DNA from: Silene latifolia
Lineage: Eukaryota; Streptophyta; Magnoliopsida; Caryophyllales; Caryophyllaceae
DNA: 64,000 nucleotides
Assembly: GCF_048544455.1 (NCBI RefSeq)
Contig: NC_133526.1
Location: 7,208,001-7,272,000, forward strand
Direction of reading: 5' to 3'
In this document: piece after piece, positions 58,093 to 64,000 of the stretch
Layout of the letters: every line of letters starts with the position of its first letter
Position numbering within the stretch: position 1 is the first letter of the stretch
Program-made: the position numbers and the translations under genes
The notes under the pieces: generated by a model
The model's input: only the letters and a program-made list of their open reading frames with translations
Databases searched by the model: none
What the model was told of the DNA's origin: nothing

Positions 58093-61000
58093 ATGGAAGG
58101 AGAAGATGTTATTCCACTTCCCGATGAAAGTGGAATAGATAGAGATGGGGGCGAGGAGTTGAGCCATGAAATTGGGGAGGATGGGGATGGAGTGGGTGTT
58201 CCAGCTGGCGAGAGCCTGGGGCGAAGTGTTGACGATGCTGATGTTGAAGAAGGGCAGTATGTTTCATCGACAGATGTCGTTGAGGAAGCTGATTTCGTTA
58301 AAGCTGAGAATATCCCAGTCTCGGGTGATGTCACGGCACTTTTAGAGAATGGGTGTTTGAATGATACTGACCTTGAAGAAGGCCAGCTGAGTGATATGGA
58401 CACTGAAGATGAAACTTTGTCTATATTGCCTAAAAATATCGAAACTGCCACAAAAGTTGATGAAAAAGAAACTCATGTGAAAGCTGATAATCTGCCTTCT
58501 GGAAATGGCTGCATGATGGAACCTCCAAGGACAAATGTTGCTTGTATCCTATACGTCTTTCACATCAATAACTTCTCCTGTTTGTTTTTGCGTTTAAGAG
58601 GAGTAACAATTACTAATAGCAGATGCGCCACATGATTTTAGCTTAGTTGATTTATCTTATCAGTCTCACTCTATAGATAAATGATTATTTCTGTACTTTT
58701 AAGATTTCCGAAGTTTGTAATCCATAATCAAGAAAGCAGCTACCTCAGGTGTTAAGAGGACACGGGCAACATTCGATGAGCAGCAGGCGTCTGTCCAAGT
58801 CAAATATTTTGGACTATCAAGGTCTGCTCTTGATGGCTACTTTCTCTGCTTACGTAGTAAAACTTAGAGGACCCAATTTCTGTTAGAGGTGACTTGGAGA
58901 CAAAATCTTCCTGTTTTCAACACTTACCCGACACTTCCAACCCCCATCCCCAACACTTGAGGAAGGGAGAACCGTTGGAGCATTGGGGTAAATGTTGTTG
59001 ACCGATTATACTCTGTCCCAAGTTAATAGTGACATTGATTGTAGAGAACGTAAACGTCTAGGGCTATTGTTGCTTTAACATTGAAGCAGTCCTTATACTA
59101 ATATGTAGGGTTAACCTTTTAGGGGTCACTTTGTACATTTCAGATTAGACGTAGTATATTCAGTAATTGAAGAAAGTATGTTTATCTCATTGTTTTGATA
59201 CTCATGAATTAGGGAACCAAAGGATATGATGGCTTCGTTGGAACTGTAGATTATGCTTTTAAGGTTGTTGCAATTATTAACGGGGCAGTTCTTGTGCAGA
59301 GGAAGTAAACAAAAGCTTGAGGAGCTATTGCGAGAATGGTCAGAATGGCATGCGCAAAATTCTTCTGAAAGACAAGTAAGCCTTCATCTTACTCACTGCT
59401 TATTTGTTCCCATCCTTATCGCATGTTACTTCTTTTTGTACATGTAAGTTTATGTTAGGTAGATTGGCAAGATTACAATGTATAGATTATGGTTGTGACG
59501 TTCTAATGGCTAGAGTATTAGCTAGTAATTTGGTACGGAGTAGATCTGAATACTTAGCTATCCTTTTGAAGATGGTAAATTAGGGGTTGTTTGCATGCTA
59601 ACAACCGAATGAATTATGCCAGTTATGCCTGTATATATTGAAAATAAAAGCGAACCCAAATGGTATTCTGTGACTGGCCCAAAATGATTTCCTTCTGAAG
59701 AGATAAATGAAGAATATATTCTTCCATCTTAGCCCAATCGGCAACAAGCCTTCCTAGGCTACCGATGCCGCTTCCATTCCAAGCCATTGGCTAGGCCTTG
59801 TTTCTGGAGTTACCTTGATACATTGGTATATGGTGGCAGCCTGTTGGAGCTGTCCATCTCTCAGCATTTTTTGTACTCTTCTTAGCAAAGGCCCCATTCC
59901 GTTGAAGCATAGTTCCCGAATCTTTTGTAGTTGATAAATTGACACCACACTGCCGACATACTTAATGAGAATAGAGTGAGTCAGGTCAGGTTAGTCAACA
60001 ATTTATCGAGACTTTAGGTGTGAGACGACTTTGAAAGGAACAATAACTGAATCTTGGTGGCAAGATGTGATGTGGTGTATGAGAGTCAGCCTGTAAACCC
60101 CCAACCCCTCCCCCTCCTTTTTGTTATTCACACCTAATTTTATCTTTTGCATATTCTTTTTCTTTTTTCCCTAACGTCTTCTCTAGTTCTTCTACCTTTT
60201 TCCTTCCCCCCCCTTCCTTTCTCAGCATAATTTCCTCATTAATCTCTTGCACAACGTTTTGGTTTCTTGTTTATTTTATTCAGGGCCGTCTTGGGATTTT
60301 GGGGGCCCCTGTGTGAACTCTAAATATGGGGCCCTATATAACATTTTAAAAAACAAAATTTTTAAAAAGAAGGCAAAAAAGTGTACATAAATGTGGCTGC
60401 CAAGGCTTGAACCTGAGATCTAGTGCTTAAAAACCTAAATTCTATCAACCAAGACACTTTCTTTAATTGAACATTTTATGTACTGCACTTATTTATTCTT
60501 ATTTTTACTTTGTTTTCTAGCCCAAAAATTTGGGGGCCCTGTGCAGCCGCACGGCCCGCACAGGCCCAAAGACGCCCCTGATTTTATTTGTCCTCACTTA
60601 TTTTTCTCTTCACACCCCTTTTATTTTTAATCCTTAGATTTTTTTCCGAAGCATCCCCTTTTCTTTCTCCTTCTATTCTTGTTTATATCTTAAATGACGT
60701 TTCTATTTAAATGTTCATGTTGGCCTACCTCGGAATTAGAGTTTTGTACGTCTGTGCATCATAAGGTTTTGCTGATGGAATTTTTATTTTGTATCACTTG
60801 TTCAGGATGAGTATGGAGTGTCAGAAACTGGAGAAGAGACATACTTTCCGGCATTGGATATTGGCACAGGCAAAAATTCTGCAGTGGTGAGTTAATCTTT
60901 TTGCATTTTCCCATGCAAAGTTGAGATTTAGGTGAGCTATTTGGCAGTCAATGAGGCTTTTTAAGGATGTTTGGTTGTAAATTTGATTATGGTTTGGATG

Positions 61001-63588
61001 CTAAGGTTATGCTTGGTAAAGTTATTGGACAAGAAGAGAGAAATATGGATGTAAATGGAATTTAATGGATGATAAAAATAAATTAAAGGAAATAGAAAGT
61101 GTCCAAATTATAATTTAAGGCATATTATTAATTGCTACATTTCAATGCTGAAAATATTTCAAGAGTACCGAGGCAGAGGTTTCTGACGCTAAAATCAGGT
61201 ACATATCCATAATGACAAAAAAAAATGAAATTTGAGGTTCTCAATGCTGGTTAACTTTCCCTTCACTTTCACCATTGATATAGAATGGAGCCAATTATTT
61301 TGTCATGTATCGAAAAGGAAACGGGGACGATTTAAATGGGATGGAGGGAGTAACTTGTAGTACTTTTTAGAGTTATCAATATGTTGCTGATGAGGTTTCA
61401 TGGATGTGTGGATCTCTTAGTGTTCTTCCAACTTTTGAGCTGTGCTAAATGCCTAAATGACTGCTGCTCTAATTTATGCGGAATTTGAGTTACTTGAGCT
61501 TCTTTAATTTTACAATCTGAAGAAGGTTTATACACGTTTGTAGTCCTTCTGGTTAGAGAATGAAATAAGGAAGCCAGGCGACAAGGATATTATTCCTGTG
61601 GAGGATGCTTCTGTACCCCTTTATGACCGTGGCTTTGCCTTGGGATCGATTTCCGCCGACGGGTCAAGTAACTTGGAGGGGTAAGACTTCTATTTCCCTT
61701 TTCCCTGTTCATGTGCTAAATCTCAATGATTCCCATGGCAGTGAAGTACTGAACTACTGAAGTATAATGCGATCATAGGAAGAGCCATCATAGTTACTAT
61801 ATCAATTTTTGTTTACATGATACTATTAACCAATTATTGATCCGGACATCTCAAAAAAGAGCCAGGCTGAGGCTGATTTAAGACATTCTATGTCACATTG
61901 GAGATGTTCTTTTTTTCTTCGCTGGCTCGGGCTAGGAGTTTGTCTTGGTCATCAGACACAGCACGTTCTTGAATTTTACTTCTTTTTTGATGGTCGTGTG
62001 TGTTAGTAAGAGAGAGTATGGGAAGGAAATGATCTCACAAAATTCAACTAGAGGGATGAGAACACATTGCTACATTCAAGTGGCTGCTTCAATAGCTGAC
62101 TCTTGTTTAATTCAATTGTTATTTCTGAACTCCCTCTTTTATTTTTATCTTTTTTTTATTTAACTTTTTGATTTTCCTCAATTACTTGTCTGAAAATAAT
62201 TTACTTATTCTGCTCGGTACCAAATAAGCTAATTTAATTTTCTCCTCTTGAACCGGGCTTTATGAATGCCCACACTGGCTGTAACCTATAACTTTTATTT
62301 GTTCTCTTGTGAAGCATCTGTTTTCCAGGTCTCTCTCAAGCCCTTTGCTTCTCTTTGCCTACCTCCTTTAGTTTAGGTTTTTAGTATCCTTCCTGTGCAA
62401 ATGTCCTTCGCCTTTGTTTCTTTCCAAGTCCTTGATCATTTTTTCTTCCAAAGTATAAACCCAGAACATGTCTCTTCTCCATTCTGGCAACACCAACACT
62501 CGGACATTGGTGTGACATTTAAATTCTTCAACTGGAAACATAACAAAAACATGGTATTTTAATAAACGGTCAACTCTGATACCTAGACACATACGTGACG
62601 CCATGTCGGATACTTTGCTGTAAATTAGTAAAACCATATATCGCATTCCAGCATACACTCTGCTGCAGTTATATTTTCCTGTAACTGCCTTGGAGCTGGA
62701 TGGTCAATTACTGCCATCTTTTTTGTTCTGCATTTTATCTTGGGTTGACTGGTGCTGCATACCAACTACCAAGTTGCTAGTTTTAGATCTAAGCATCTCC
62801 ATCCTTTCATATTTTTTCTTACTATGTGTCACTCCTTTGGTGTCTTTTAATTGATCTTTATGTGTTTGCTGAACCATGCCTTTGCTTGATATAGTAAACT
62901 GAATTTGATCTGTGTGTTGTTACTGAATTTAAAATTAAGCTTCTTTAATACAATGTCTTCTCTTTAATTCTCCTTAGGGGCTCAGAATTTTTGGATGCTC
63001 CACGATGTTTCAACTGTAGCTCATATAGTCATTCTCTAAGGGAATGCCCAAAACCTAGAAACAATGACGCCGTTAATAACTCCCGCAAGCAGCTCAAGTC
63101 AAAACGTAATCAAACAGCGGGTATGCGTAATCCTGTTAGATATTATGAGGACACTCCTTCAGGGAAGTATGAAGGGCTGAAGCCTGGCAGCCTTGATGCT
63201 GAAACAAGGCGACTTTTGGGTCTTGGGGTAATAATTCTTCTAGTTCACTGTTTATTGTCCTTTCTTACGTTTTTAAGCTTGTGTTTCTATTACGCTCAAG
63301 AGTAGATAGGATAATACTGGAGTGGGTTTCTTTGATTACCAGAAACAGTTGCTTATCTGGTTACAGAATTAGCTCTCATTCATCTAGTTCGTGATGTTAG
63401 TAACCTGTTAAGCCTGATAACTTTTTGGGAAGTGGCATTATGATCAGCTTTCTCTCCCTCTTGATGTTGTTTGTTAGTGTTTGGTAAAACTGTCCTTAAA
63501 TATGGTTTTCTTATTACTTGACAGGAGTCTGACCCACCTCCATGGCTTAATAGAATGCGAGAAATCGGTTACCCTCCCGGATATCTAG
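58093..63588 (+). CDS. ZCCHC8-like zinc-knuckle and PSP-domain protein (3' end beyond window)
   Basis: Exons: 58093-58543, 58740-58821, 59300-59375, 60806-60886, 61544-61680, 62978-63227, 63525-63588; further exons lie to the right. All junctions keep phase. The N-terminus is acidic (DADVEEGQYV, DTDLEEGQLSDMDTEDE). Then comes the family segment SGVKRTRATFDEQQASVQV and a helix KLEELLREWSEWHAQ. The CCHC zinc knuckle is C286-x2-C289-x4-H294-x4-C299 (CFNCSSYSHSLREC). A PSP domain follows (YEGLKPGSLDAETRRLLGLG, PPPWLNRMREIGYPPGYL). In animals ZCCHC8 is part of the nuclear exosome targeting complex, and plant homologs act in nuclear RNA decay; the role here is inferred. Intron 3 contains a hAT MITE, and the last intron a TGTTACTC-type repeat. 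Confidence 0.9.
60281..60580. mobile_element. Non-autonomous hAT element with a tRNA-like interior
   Basis: The ends are CAGGGCCGTCTTGGG and the complement CAGGGGCGTCTTTGGGCC. A perfect 8-bp target duplication ATTTTATT lies at 60273-60280 and 60581-60588, the hAT length. GGGGGCCC words repeat near both ends. On the minus strand 60404-60457 resembles a tRNA/SINE head: an A-box-like TCTTGGTTGATAG and a B-box-like GGTTCAAGCC about 40 bp apart. It is in intron 3 of the ZCCHC8-like gene. Confidence 0.9.
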
Positions 63589-63669
63589 GTAGGCATGTGG
63601 TAAATCAACTTGTTTAAGTTGTGTTTTTTCCTTCCATTCCTGTCCTTTATGCTCTAGCGATGATAGCTG

Positions 63670-63830
63670 TGTTACCCCGACTTTCCGATACGGGAGTCGT
63701 GTCTGACACATGTCGATTGTCGGATACGGCTATTTTGTGCTATTTTTTCAATTTTTTGGTCTAAAATGAAGTGTCGTGTCGGTGTCGGACATGCGACACG
63801 GCAGCTAAGTGATGTCTTGGAGTAACATAG
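63670..63830. repeat. TGTTACTC...GAGTAACATAGG repeat, copy 2
   Basis: The ends TGTTACCCCGACTTTC and GGAGTAACATAGGTA, plus interior CAATTTTTTGGTCTAAAATG and AAGTGTCG, match the copy at 53558-53675. Extra GTGTCGG/CGACACG words give it more inverted symmetry. It lies in an intron of the ZCCHC8-like gene. Confidence 0.6.
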
Positions 63831-64000
63831 GTATAATGATAGTACTTGTTCCGGTAGGCATATATGCTGGATTGTGAGTGGGTTGTAGATTTTTTTTTTC
63901 CGATCATTGTAGACTGTAGACTCCCTGGAAATATGAGCCTTTTGGCCTTTCTCTTGGCTGGGCCTTCCTCTATAGGTGGATAGTGGAGACGAAACATGAA

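Noticed and set aside
60404-60457. Functional tRNA gene on the minus strand
   Set aside because: The A-box match is weak and no acceptor stem pairing was seen; better treated as a tRNA-like part of the hAT element.
61315-61352. Stowaway MITE ending GGGATGGAGGGAGTA
   Set aside because: Only one end is recognisable; no CTCCCTCCGT partner upstream within a plausible distance.

Overview
The window looks like a gene-containing, repeat-rich piece of a flowering-plant (eudicot) nuclear genome. Genes have many GT-AG introns, the intergenic DNA is AT-rich, and the transposon families are plant types: Stowaway, Tourist, MULE and hAT miniatures, a Helitron, tRNA-derived SINEs, L1 and RTE LINEs, copia debris and a TRIM. 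The species cannot be fixed from sequence alone.

Layout. 1-3.4 kb: old copia debris, then exon 1 of a minus-strand LRK10L receptor-like kinase gene and a broken duplicate of its 5' end. 3.4-9.8 kb: intergenic DNA with MITEs, a SINE and a 5'-truncated L1 LINE bounded by a 17-bp target duplication. 9.8-10.4 kb: a minus-strand invertase/pectin methylesterase inhibitor. 11.6-16.5 kb: a complete four-exon LRK10L kinase (693 codons) with a MULE and a Stowaway in its introns. 17.3-19.1 kb: remnants of a MULE transposase and of another LRK10L kinase. 20-24 kb: a Tourist MITE and a 2.87-kb Helitron. 24.3-36.2 kb: a 14-exon AMSH-type deubiquitinase gene (514 aa, intact JAMM motif). 37.6-38.6 kb: ribosomal protein eL41 (25 aa, two exons). 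41.2-43.8 kb: intronless AP-3 delta adaptin. 43.9-49.8 kb: a roughly 2.95-kb tandem duplication carrying two nearly identical dirigent genes, pieces of the AP-3 delta 3' end and pieces of an M50B-like gene. 50.1-52.4 kb: an RTE LINE nested in a hAT-like repeat. 53.3-55.6 kb: the M50B-like membrane protein gene, followed by a TRIM. 58.1 kb to the right edge: a ZCCHC8-like zinc-knuckle/PSP protein, open at the window end.

The genes are independent plant genes, not an operon. They cover receptor signalling (LRK10L), endosomal deubiquitination (AMSH), vacuolar trafficking (AP-3), cell wall (dirigent, PMEI), translation (eL41) and nuclear RNA processing (ZCCHC8). I found no previously undescribed molecular system. 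The most informative structures are genomic: a MITE with a matching empty site in its tandem paralog, gene fragments carried along with the dirigent duplication, and several nested or precisely bounded transposons inside introns.

All exon boundaries were set by eye from splice signals, reading phase and family similarity. No alignment or database search was run.
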